DNA of 64,000 nucleotides. It comes from Lactifluus volemus (taxonomy: Eukaryota > Basidiomycota > Agaricomycetes > Russulales > Russulaceae). The position numbers and the translations under genes were made by a program. This document shows positions 26,584-35,307 of this stretch, in pieces (position 1 is the first letter of the stretch; every line of letters begins with the position of its first letter). The stretch is from NCBI GenBank assembly GCA_022376515.1, contig WTXI01000023.1:62001-126000 (forward strand), given 5' to 3'. The notes beneath the pieces were generated by a model that had not been told where the DNA came from, made no database searches, and saw only the letters and a list, made by a program, of their open reading frames with translations.

Positions 26584-27376
26584 TGCTCAAACCCTAACAT
26601 GGCTACCGCATTTTGTTATGTAAGGTTAGGGTTTTGGTGCTATATTATGCGATTACTATGCTATGATGGACATTACAAATGTATTCATATGCTATTATAT
26701 TAACATTAGGATTTTAAACATACAGTAGGATATGTTGTGCCTATTAATGTAATTGTAAGGCATGGCAGAATATCTTGTAAGGGTTGAGAAGGCTACTAAA
26801 GTGATAACTAATATCGTACTAGTGTGTTTATACGCTAATATGTTGACAGTAGGGTGGTCATTGTACAGTAGGCTAAATTTTACCTAATAACACGATTGTA
26901 AGGCACCGCAGGGCATCTTGTAAGAGCCAGGAAGGCTACTAACATAGTACCTAGGGCATTATATGGCTCTACTAGGGTACTCATTATACAGTACGTGAAA
27001 TTTTACCTACTAATGCTATTGTAAGGTCCAATGGGGCAGGCTACTAATGTGGTACCAAGGGTGCAAGGTCCAGGTCAATGGATGGGCTCGCCACACTCAA
27101 TGCTTACTTTGCTCTCTGATATATGTATTATGGATGTGTATATATATCAAAGTCCATCATTATTGGTCACGCTCATGCTGGTACACCTTCCGCAGCAGGA
27201 GCAGCTTCTGCACTATCGATCGGCATGCGCCACGGTCCGTTCACTGTCGTTCCCCCAGCAGCAGCCCCACCACCACGCGTGGCGGCTAACAACAACCAAC
27301 TCGCGGCACCACCCACCCGTCGAACGCAAAGGCACATAAATGAGAGATCGAAGAGTTGCGGAGCACGATAGCGGCG
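26584..27376. repeat. Left subterminal AT-rich repeat region
   Basis: At least three degenerate direct repeats start near 26721, 26864 and 26987, each with 'tacagta', a 'cctantaa' word, 'attgtaagg' and 'aggctacta'. The remainder (~27060-27376) has no recognisable gene. Such subterminal repeats commonly act as transposase-binding sites; that role is inferred. Confidence 0.5.
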
Positions 27377-27592
27377 CTACACGATGAACTGAGTCGTGTC
27401 TGGGGGAAGCACCTTCTTTGCCAAGTCAGCTAGCGATATGTGCGGTTTCGGGTCCGAGCCTGATGCAGTAGTAGTAGCAACTTCAGAAGCAGCCCTGAGC
27501 GTCGTGAGTGCATCGTGAAGCGAAGTAAGCAGCGCACTGAATCGTTCAAAGGCTGTGACGGGCGCACCGAGCGCCGAGTGGGGACAGATCAA
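27377..27592 (-). other. Open frame downstream of the FAS remnant
   Basis: A 71-codon minus-strand frame with an amphipathic stretch (AFERFSALLTSLHDALTTL). It does not match the part of fatty acid synthase alpha that should follow the ACP region. Possibly the end of another captured gene; function unknown. Confidence 0.2.
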
Positions 27593-27639
27593 CCGTGGCC
27601 AACGGAGCAGGCTATCTCTCTTTCAGCAGCCAGATCTCT

Positions 27640-29416
27640 CAAGACAAAAAAAGGTTAGGCAACACGTACGACTTCCAGATCATCCTCCGGCACCACTGCC
27701 GGAACCACCGGTAGAAAGAGTGATGCCTACACGCTGAGCATAGACTTGTGCAGCGGCCAGCTTTGCCCTCGGCCTCTGACCCCATGTGCTTGGCAGGCTC
27801 CATGGTGGTAGCAATCAGTAGCACGGCGTCGGCGCGTTGGGGACCCAAGCCCCATGCCTTAGAAATGTGAGCTTTCGCACTTGAGATGTTGAAACCACCG
27901 GGCATCTTGCCACCCGACGCGAGATTAGTGGAATATATCCTGAGATTGCTGGAGTGACCAGGTGCAAGGGCAGCGTCAAGATCCTCGAGTGGCAGCTCCT
28001 CGTCCTTATCAGGCGCGGATGAAAAATCGCCCTGAAGGCCGCCCATAATCTCATTTTGAAGGGTCGACTTGCCATTAGAGAGATCCCTTATGGACTTGGA
28101 GAGAGGGATTTCGCTGAGTTGCTTCTTTAACTTTTGAGAGACAATCGCAGCAAAGATGTCGACAGCACGGATCGGAGTGTCTTCGATGGTAACAGCAGGA
28201 CCGGCGGCAGCTGGAGTAGCAGTAGCAACTGCGACTGGCACACTTGGTAGTGGAGTGGGTGCCGGAGGTGCTGTTTCACTGGCTGCGTCTGGTCCAGATG
28301 TTACCTCAGAGTCATCTTCGAACTGATAATAGATCTCCTTCTGATGCTTTGAAGCACAGAATACTCGACGGACAACGCTAGTTGAGTCATCCATCGCCTC
28401 GTATCTGGCCTTGAGGGTGCGTACAGCCATACCAGTGAGAGTTGAGGATGGGCCAATCTCGATGAAGCGCTCAAACCTGTACTGTCCGAAGAATAGATCT
28501 TGGGTTTCGATCCAGCGGACAGGAGAAGCAAACTGGTAAGATAGCAGCTCAACTAGCAGAACCCAGGAGAGCTTCTGCCATTGCTCAGGGGCATTCCAGT
28601 GTTCTTCATCCCACTTGTAAAGAACTTTCGAGAGCTATGGAGATAATGTGTGGTTATAGGTGAGTTCGGCATAGGCCTTGTTGATGGTGAAGGGTGATGC
28701 AAATAAGTTAGAGATATAGACGCCTTCGAGAAGCGACGGGTCCAGGACAGTGGATGGGGTCACTCAGATTGACTTGGAGCAAGAGGGAAAAGCCAAACTA
28801 CACTCACATGCACGGAAGGGCATGACGCCAGACCAGAGGTAACGCGAGTGGAAAGGAGCATCAATGCCTGCGAGAGGAATAGTGGTGAGACCACGTTCAA
28901 GCACAATATAACCTTCGGTCTTTTGCTTTTCGAGGGCATGGTTGTAGCAGTTGTTGACGATGTCCTTCAGCATATCCTTAACTTTAGCGAGACCAAATTT
29001 CTCAAGAAATTTCTCAGTCAGCTGGACAGCGATAGTGAGCGTAACGAATAGCCAGAAATCTAAGAATACATGCCTTAGTGATATCGACCTTCTGCACCTT
29101 GAGATTTCGTCAAAGTTTGCAATGTGACAAGCTCGCCAGCACAGACATATTGTTGGCCCTGGTATCGATCAGCAGCCATATAGCAACATAAAAATGGTGA
29201 CTCACCTCGATGTTGAAATTCACGATCTCCAATAGGCAGTCTCTGACGTTGGAGATAGTATCGACGAAGGGCCGCATCATCGAACGTCTGGCTAACACAA
29301 CTGGGATTGACGGCACACATGGCATCGTTCGAGCGGCTCAGCTCATCACGTTCGACCAAAACTTGCAAGGAGCTCCCGGCTTCTCATGGCATAAGGTCAG
29401 CGTGACCTTGGCCTGA
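27640..29416 (-). pseudogene. Fatty acid synthase remnant (beta C-terminus joined to alpha N-terminus)
   Basis: Minus-strand blocks in the order expected for fungal type I FAS. First is the malonyl/palmitoyl transferase end of the beta part (ERDELSRSNDAMCAVNP, EIVNFNIE, QQYVCAGELVTLQTLT, then PFHSRYLWSGVMPFRA near 28820). Next is the alpha start (LLSYQFASPVRWIETQDLF near 28510). Last is the acyl-carrier region (NGKSTLQNEIMGG near 28060, keeping the Ser that carries phosphopantetheine in this family, and KMPGGFNIS near 27890). A good intron is at 29205-29159. Lesions: a deletion with frameshift after FDDAALR (~29270), a deletion after LQTLT (~29105), and a stop after the AQVYAQRVGI segment (~27690). 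Reductase and ketosynthase domains are absent. Beta and alpha parts are contiguous, suggesting a single-chain FAS source. Non-functional. Confidence 0.85.
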
Positions 29417-29773
29417 GGTTATGTGGGATAGTTGGTGGTAACAAAAAAATGACATCATACCACGTGATTGTAACGGTCACAGTTACGTTCCCACGCTTCG
29501 GAGAACCCCGCCGTCACCCATTCACGTATGTGACTGTCACTGTGACGTCCCGACGTACCCTCCTCCTTAGTTAGTTAGTCCCTCCCGCCCCCATATTTAC
29601 CAATTATGGCTGGTATCATTCGTTGTCAGGAATATGATAGATGCACGGCGATGTTAAAAAAAAAATTGTCCCTGGACGGAGCACGAAGGAATAAAATCTT
29701 GTTTGCAATGCAAGCCATTAACCTGGGAGTTGGTGCTGTGCAGAACAGATTGAAATACATATATTCACGACAC
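29417..29773. other. Intergenic region with palindromic tgac words
   Basis: Between the FAS remnant and the divergent GRF-type gene. It has two similar segments rich in 'gtcactgtgacgt' and 'ggtcacagttacgtt' words (~29468-29550) and a short A run at 29656. No gene is seen. Confidence 0.4.
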
Positions 29774-29782
29774 GCATAAATA
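29774..29782 (+). promoter_or_regulatory. Possible TATA-like element
   Basis: 'cataaatag' lies about 30 bp before the proposed start codon at 29811 of the GRF-type gene. The spacing suits a short leader. Tentative. Confidence 0.3.
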
Positions 29783-29810
29783 GGTGCTCATTCAACAACA
29801 TCAATAGGCC

Positions 29811-31308
29811 ATGCCTGTACCGCCTCTAAGCCCTCTTTCACCTCTCAGCGCACTCTCTTCTTCACCTGTTACTCCCGCTATGTCAAACGCTGGCACGCCC
29901 AACACACCCCAGACTCCCTCTCGCAAGGTGTATAACCCTATCTTCAAGGAGTTGAAGAGAAGTCTTTGCAATGCAACGTTCATCGGGTCATTTGTGGGTA
30001 AAGGCCTTCCGCTGAAACCAGTCCCATAGTAGGTCCAAGTTATCTTCCTACATGTGCATATGTACTCACACTTCTATACTACAGCCCTGAGGAGCCCAGT
30101 GGCGAGCGCGTCGCCGTGCGTGATCTCAGCACATACCACCAGAGGCGTTGCTGGGATATGCCGATGTGCTTCTGTGGGCTTCTCACTGGTAGGGACCATC
30201 CTGCCCGGTTTTGTGTGCCGAAGTCTCTTCAGAGCCCCAACTATGGACGCCCTAGCATCATGTGCTCCACCGCGAGCTGCTCATACTGGAGTGAGCTATT
30301 GTACAAGATATTTGACCACTTCACTTACATTCTTTCCCAACAGTTGACTTGGAGAAGTTCATATTAGCGAATCCTAACACACCACGATGCATCTATCCTC
30401 TTCGAAATGGTAAGTACAATCATCACAAATCAAGTACCTCACCAGATGATGTCTTTAGCACTACGCTTGACTGCAAGCCAACTGTTGGGCTCACCTGATC
30501 CAGATGGGAAAGATCCCCGCCCATGCGAAACGCCTACTAGAAAGAATGGTCAGTGACAACTACACTTGCAGCGGATCATCTCTAATCACACTTGTGCAGC
30601 TACTCACCTTGAGACTAAGGAGGAGGAAATGACGCCAACAATAACCAGTTCTCAGCTGCCCCAGGTCGAGGCTGAGGTGCTGCCACCCTCTCAGGCCGGG
30701 TCTAGTTCCCACTCTGCGATCAGAAGGTCTGACATGGAGCTGTTGGACTATGAGACACAGGAACGAAATTGTGAGTTCAAATTAATGAACAGAAACATCG
30801 AGATTGCTTACAGTAGTATGCCCCAACAGTTCCCATCCCAGATGTCTTCACCACTACGAACTCTTTGCAACAGAATCTCGAAGACGCGTTGAGGCCTGTA
30901 GATGTTGACAGCGCCCGGGCGTTGCTCCTGACGATCTTCGACCCCACCTGCCCAGGCATTTCGATCACAGAGTTTCTGCGTGTCGTCAGTCAGTGCCCTG
31001 TGTGCCACTTGTTGACGTCGTCCAGTTTGATACACACGCACCATTGCCCATCTCCCAGTGGGTCCAGTGAGCCACAGGACACGAAGCGAGGTGGGGCCCA
31101 ATACAACACCCGTAAACGCCGTATCATAGCAGTCGCGTCGTCAAGTGCCATTGGTATGGCACAACGAAAAGATGCTGGAAGCAGCCAAAACAAACGGAGA
31201 GCGTTAACCCGAGATCCCACAGTCTTCACGTCTTCTGAGACAAAACCCGTATGCGAAACCTCACCAGAGCCAGTAGTCGTAATCGAGATCTCTTCAGATG
31301 AGGATTAG
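29811..31308 (+). CDS. GRF-like zinc-finger protein with acidic C-terminus
   Basis: Six exons fit with consistent phase: 29811-30028, 30085-30290, 30344-30409, 30459-30548, 30600-30770 and 30830-31308, giving 409 aa. All five introns are GT-AG, 48-59 nt, and no lesion was found. The N-terminus is Pro/Ser-rich. Residues ~101-141 resemble a GRF zinc finger: C-x-C-G, then NYGR, then C-(x4)-C followed by aromatic Tyr-Trp. The middle is Ser/Gln-rich and probably disordered. The C-terminal part has a short folded segment (SARALLLTIFDPTCPGISI) with a C-P-V-C motif, Lys/Arg-rich patches, and ends in EISSDED, like SUMO-interacting tails (hydrophobic core plus acidic run). GRF fingers bind single-stranded nucleic acid in known proteins. 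Cargo of the 14.8-kb element; a role in its mobility or host interaction is possible but unproven. Confidence 0.6.
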
Positions 31309-31578
31309 TGACCCTGAGATCAGTGTTATACCAGCGTTGTACTTAGCAAACAAAGTCTCGCACGATACCTAAATTGATTATATCAGTGTTGGTTCATACA
31401 AATATGCGAAATGAAACTTACCTTTGTTTGTAGTAGCCTGCACGCCATCGGGACTTAAGTGGCGTGAAAGTGACGAGTACCATGAGAGCCCACAACAAAC
31501 GCACAAATCAAATGGATTGAGTAGAAAGCAAAAACGTCCAATTAGAAACAAAATATGCATTTCGAGGTATGTAGCGAA
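31309..31578. other. Intergenic between convergent cargo genes
   Basis: Separates the GRF-type gene from the minus-strand unknown gene. Nothing recognisable. The frames on the minus strand could include a terminal exon of the latter, but no clear splice site was found. Confidence 0.35.
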
Positions 31579-33621
31579 TCAAAAGGGTCCAAAAGGTCCT
31601 GTCGCAAACTTCTTTCTGTGCCTCGAGCAACAGGGCCCAGCGAGTATAGGAGGATGTAATAGGAAGGAAGGGTAGTAGCCGAGACGCGTAATAAATGTGT
31701 GGATGAAAAAAGTGAGGAGATGCACTGAGAGCTTGTAAAAGTCCGTCTGTGAAAGTCTGTTGATACCCATGGTCCTGATGTCCGTAAAACTACCCCAATC
31801 CCACGCATCAAACCCATCCCATTCCATTACCACTTCCCTCAGGCAGCGCAGCCAAGTTCTCCATGCCGTCTTATCCTCAAAGAAGCCCGACTTGACGCCG
31901 CCATTCCGGATTGGGCCCCACATGTCGGTCATGCCGTCGACGGCAGACATTCGTCCCCCATAATCCCATCGCTTTGCTTGATCGAGTGGAAACTGGAGGC
32001 GATCCATTTCCCTGATCTCTTCCACCGCATGTTTCAAGTTGAGATGGTAGAGGATGGTCTGACGGACATCGACATCATCCGCAGTATCCATCTCAACTTC
32101 ACAATTGCAAGCGAGAACTGTAGTGGGATCGGCCCCACGATCAGTAATGGCAGTATTTGTTGTCTCAGTAAAACACAGGGGCCCGCTGTAGATCCAGAAC
32201 TTGGTGGGGTCGAAACTTGATGTACGCGAGGGGTCATTGGGATCTGGCTTGGGCCACATGGACTTCCAATAGGTGTGACCTAAAATGGACCTCCACTCCG
32301 CTGTGGTAAGGCCAGGGAGTCCATCCACTGGATGCATTGAGAGTTCACAGCGCAGAAGGAGATAGTGGTAGTAGAATGTCGCTGGTTCTCTTCCTTAGCA
32401 CCCCAGAAGAGGTGGAGTGGTGGGAATGCAAAGCAGCGTGGTGACTGTGCCTGGGCCATATTTAAGGGATTGACATAGAACATCGCTCGATCCCATATCT
32501 CCTGTCGTTTGGGGAACCAGACTGGCGCAGAGTCTATGACCTTGCTGCGGCGCAGCTCCAGATTGTTGGATGAGTGAGGATGCGCAGCTTGCCACACTTT
32601 AGCCCGCTTTGCACGCCGGCCGTCTATGGGAAAGACATAAGTGTGAGCAGCAGGTGATGAAGCGATACGAACTAACCTTCATCATGATGCTGACTTTCCA
32701 CTTTCCCCAAGCGTCGCTTGTAGCCCTCCGTTGGGCTGAAGGAGTCCAAGCGATCACCATATCCCCGAGCGGCAGTCTCAAATCCAGCAAGACTATCCTC
32801 CACGTGCGGGGGATAGTACCATTGTGGGAGGGAGTGGAGCAGTGGCCGAAGCGTCATCGGTTCTGTCTTTGACAGGGAGCGGGGTGACAGTTGAATCCGC
32901 TTCCGAGGATCCAAAGAGTAGGTGGCAGAGGGGATGAGGAGGAAGGAGGCAAGTGACCACTGCACATGCCTAGCATAACGTTCTTCATCATAGAATATTG
33001 CACCCCGCGTGGGTGCACAAAAGGGGGTCTAAACTCTTCTGCCTTGAAGTCCACCCACCAATCAGCAAAGGCGAAGAGTTCAATGAGAGAACGCTGGGCA
33101 TTCCTGAAGACTTCCACAAAGTCTCGCCAAGCGTCAAATTCACATTCGAGACGATCGACGGTCTCAAAGGCCTGGGCGTAAGCTTTTCGCGGATGCTGGA
33201 CAGATGAGAGGCAAGGGGAAGTTATGATCTCATGGAACGGCATCTCTACCGCAGCCTTGGCAGCTTCCAACTTGGCTCGGAGGTCATCCAGCACCGCAGG
33301 CTGAACCAGATGAATGTTGGTTTTGGATACGTGGGGCCTCCACATCTTCTTGTCCACTGCACAACGAAGGATGTCATGGGGGGGGTTGCGAGGGGGGAGC
33401 CGAATCCATGGGAGATAAGGAAATTCAGGGAGAAATGGCTGCGGGTAGAGCGTCCATTCATGCTCGGCCCACAAGCCATCCACCCCGACAACAGGAACGG
33501 TCCGCGGCGGGGGAGATGGGATGGAGTCAACGTTGGCGGCCAGCATGACGTGGCCCGGACGCCAGTCATCGGCAGAAGCCCAGAACTCGTAGTGTACAGA
33601 CGGGGGTTGAGGAGAAGACAT
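31579..33621 (-). pseudogene. Unknown gene with two apparent frameshifts
   Basis: A minus-strand coding region starting at Met 33621 (MSSPQPPSVHYEFWASADD...). It reads well to about 33005, then continues in another frame (FYDEERYARHVQWSLASFLL...) with no room for an intron, so a single-base loss is likely. A good intron (GTTAGT...CCATAG) lies at 32676-32624. A second single-base shift lies near 32375, before the block YYHYLLLRCELSMHPVDG. The last block (TTAEWRSILGHTYWKSMWP ... WRTWLRCLREVVMEWDGFDAWDW) is open to 31579, although its final ~50 codons look non-coding. Rich in Trp, Tyr and Pro. No family is recognised. Sequencing errors could also explain the shifts. Confidence 0.5.
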
Positions 33622-33633
33622 GAGAATACTGGT

Positions 33634-33845
33634 CTTGCTTTCAGCCTAGCGATCACACAAAGTGTCGACGAACACATACCGTGAAAAAAAAAATATGCAG
33701 TTGTAGCGAGGAAATTTTTGACGCGGTGAAGATACTACTTTGCTTTCAGCCTAGCAATCACACAAAGCATTCACGAACACTCACCGTGAAAAAAAAAAAA
33801 AAGAAAAGCAGTCCTAGCAAGGAAACGTTTGACGTGGTGCAGGAC
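33634..33845. repeat. Tandem duplication of ~105 bp
   Basis: Two direct copies start near 33634 and 33739, each with 'tgctttcagcctagc', 'atcacacaaag', 'cgaacac', a long A run and 'agcgaggaaa'-like DNA. It lies just upstream of the unknown minus-strand gene and may duplicate its leader. Confidence 0.7.
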
Positions 33846-33861
33846 CCGAGGGGGGAGATCG

Positions 33862-34240
33862 AAGGACTTGAAGATGCAGGACGGAAAGAGGGGGTGCAAC
33901 AAATGATCCACCCCAAAGTCACCAGACAACGTGTCAAGGTGACTCGAGAGTAGTCTCGTGCGGACTGTGTGAACCGTGCGACGTGTCGAGGACTTGAAGA
34001 CGCAGGACGGAAAGAGGGGGTGCAACAAATGATCCACCCCGAAGTCACCAGACAACGTGTCAAGGCGACTCGAGAGTAGTCTCGTGCGGACTGTGTGAAC
34101 CGTGCGACGTGTCGAGGACTTGAAGACGCAGGACGGAAAGAGGGGGTGCAACAAATGATCCACCCCGAAGTCACCAGACAACGTGTCAAGGCGACTCGAG
34201 AGTAGTCCCGTGCGGACTGTGTGTGAACCGTGAGACGTGT
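33862..34240. repeat. Three direct copies of a 126-bp repeat
   Basis: Monomers start near 33862, 33988 and 34114 (period 126), each with 'gacttgaaga', 'gaaagagggggtgcaac', 'gatccacccc' and 'ccagacaacgtgtcaagg'. Because 126 is a multiple of three, one minus-strand frame (33758-34519) stays open and would encode 42-residue repeats. Diverged copies in the opposite orientation lie at 34500-34870. Confidence 0.85.
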
Positions 34241-34360
34241 CGAAATTGCAAGTGTTTGACGGAGAGAGGCGTGACGTGAACTATGAAAAGAAGGACGAGG
34301 TTGAAGTTGAAGAGTTGTGGGTGCGGGAGGAGGAAAAGGGATTGAAAGGATGACGACTTG

Positions 34361-34395
34361 AACGTTTGAACATTTGAACATTTGAACATTCAAAC
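34361..34395. repeat. Short tandem repeat
   Basis: About four copies of a 9-bp unit 'ttgaacatt' (one variant 'ttcaaac'). It lies between the two oppositely oriented arrays. Confidence 0.7.
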
Positions 34396-34499
34396 ACCGC
34401 TTGAGCCGCGACCGTGAGATAGCTGGGGCAATATTATCCACGCTATAACAGGAACTTCTCGCCACCATGTCTAAGTCTCCACTGATTCTCTGTACGATG

Positions 34500-34870
34500 T
34501 CCTTCCGCACAGCTTCCATCTCGAGCAGTCACGACTCATTGTCAGACTGCCTCGGGTGGAAAGCCTGTTGCACCCCCTCCCCTAGCTGGAAGCCTCGATG
34601 ATGCACGCACAAGTTCCCGCTCACTTGGCCACATCCGCACAGCGTCTATTCCGAGCAATCTTGACGAGTTGTCTGATTGTCTTGAATAGAATGTCTGTTG
34701 CACCCCACCTCCCTATCCCTATCCCCAGACGCCTCAAGGACAGCTGGACAAGGCACGCTTCCCACATATGCACGGCGCCATCCGAGGGCAGCCTCGACAC
34801 ATTGTCTGGCTGTCTAGGAGGGATGTCTGTTGCCCGCTCCCTCTCTCCTTCGCGGTCTTCGTCTCCATTT
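34500..34870. repeat. Degenerate copies of the 126-bp repeat, inverted orientation
   Basis: Three units near 34505, 34650 and 34770 share 'cgagcagtc' or 'gggcagcct', then 'gacacattgtctg'-like and 'tgtctgttgcacccc' words. These match the reverse complement of the 33862-34240 monomer ('ttgacacgttgtctgg', 'tttgttgcaccccc'). The two arrays form a large imperfect inverted repeat around ~34.37 kb. Confidence 0.6.
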
Positions 34871-35307
34871 CAGACAGGTATCAAAAGAAAATGTTTCTGG
34901 GTATATTTGCGGTACGTATTCCTCCTTCCTCCTCCTCCTTCGTATCACATTACACTTTGACCATTTCAGAACGTCTTGCGTGACTTTTTGCGTATTTGCC
35001 TGGCCTCTGGGGAAGGGGGAAGTGGCCTGATTTTCCTCTGTGGGGTTGTGACGCGCTGGACCTCTTTTGTTTCAGGGTTTAGGGAATCGTAAGTCTCCGA
35101 TTCGACTTTCTGTTGAGACCTGATCTTAAGTTGATTGTGCACCTTATGCATGATCATTTCAAGGGTTTGAATGTCGTCTGTCCTCTCGATTGTTGCCAAT
35201 TCACAGATATTCGTGTGGATGTCGTACAACCTCGGGATAATGGCTTTGATATCGAACGCGAGGCGCTGATTGAGTTGGGTAGTAACGCCACGGATATTGC
35301 TGCTTTG
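34871..35307. other. Region downstream of the MULE transposase
   Basis: Holds a minus-strand open stretch (about 35290-34966) with helical, charged content (LYDIHTNICELATIERTDD), directly after the transposase stop. It may be a spliced-on C-terminal exon or a read-through remnant; no clean donor/acceptor pair in the right phase was found. Otherwise T- and CT-rich. Confidence 0.35.

Noticed and set aside
27640..28430. Polyketide synthase-like carrier domain as a secondary-metabolism gene
   Set aside because: The surrounding blocks match the fungal FAS beta-to-alpha order rather than a PKS, and the gene is truncated.
33862..34240. CRISPR-like direct repeats
   Set aside because: Monomers are 126 bp with no unique spacers, and the genome is eukaryotic. 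These are ordinary tandem repeats.
33758..34519. A 253-codon minus-strand frame with 42-residue repeats
   Set aside because: It stays open because the 126-bp DNA repeat is a multiple of three. No domain, no intron and no start context support it, so it is treated as a by-product of the repeat.
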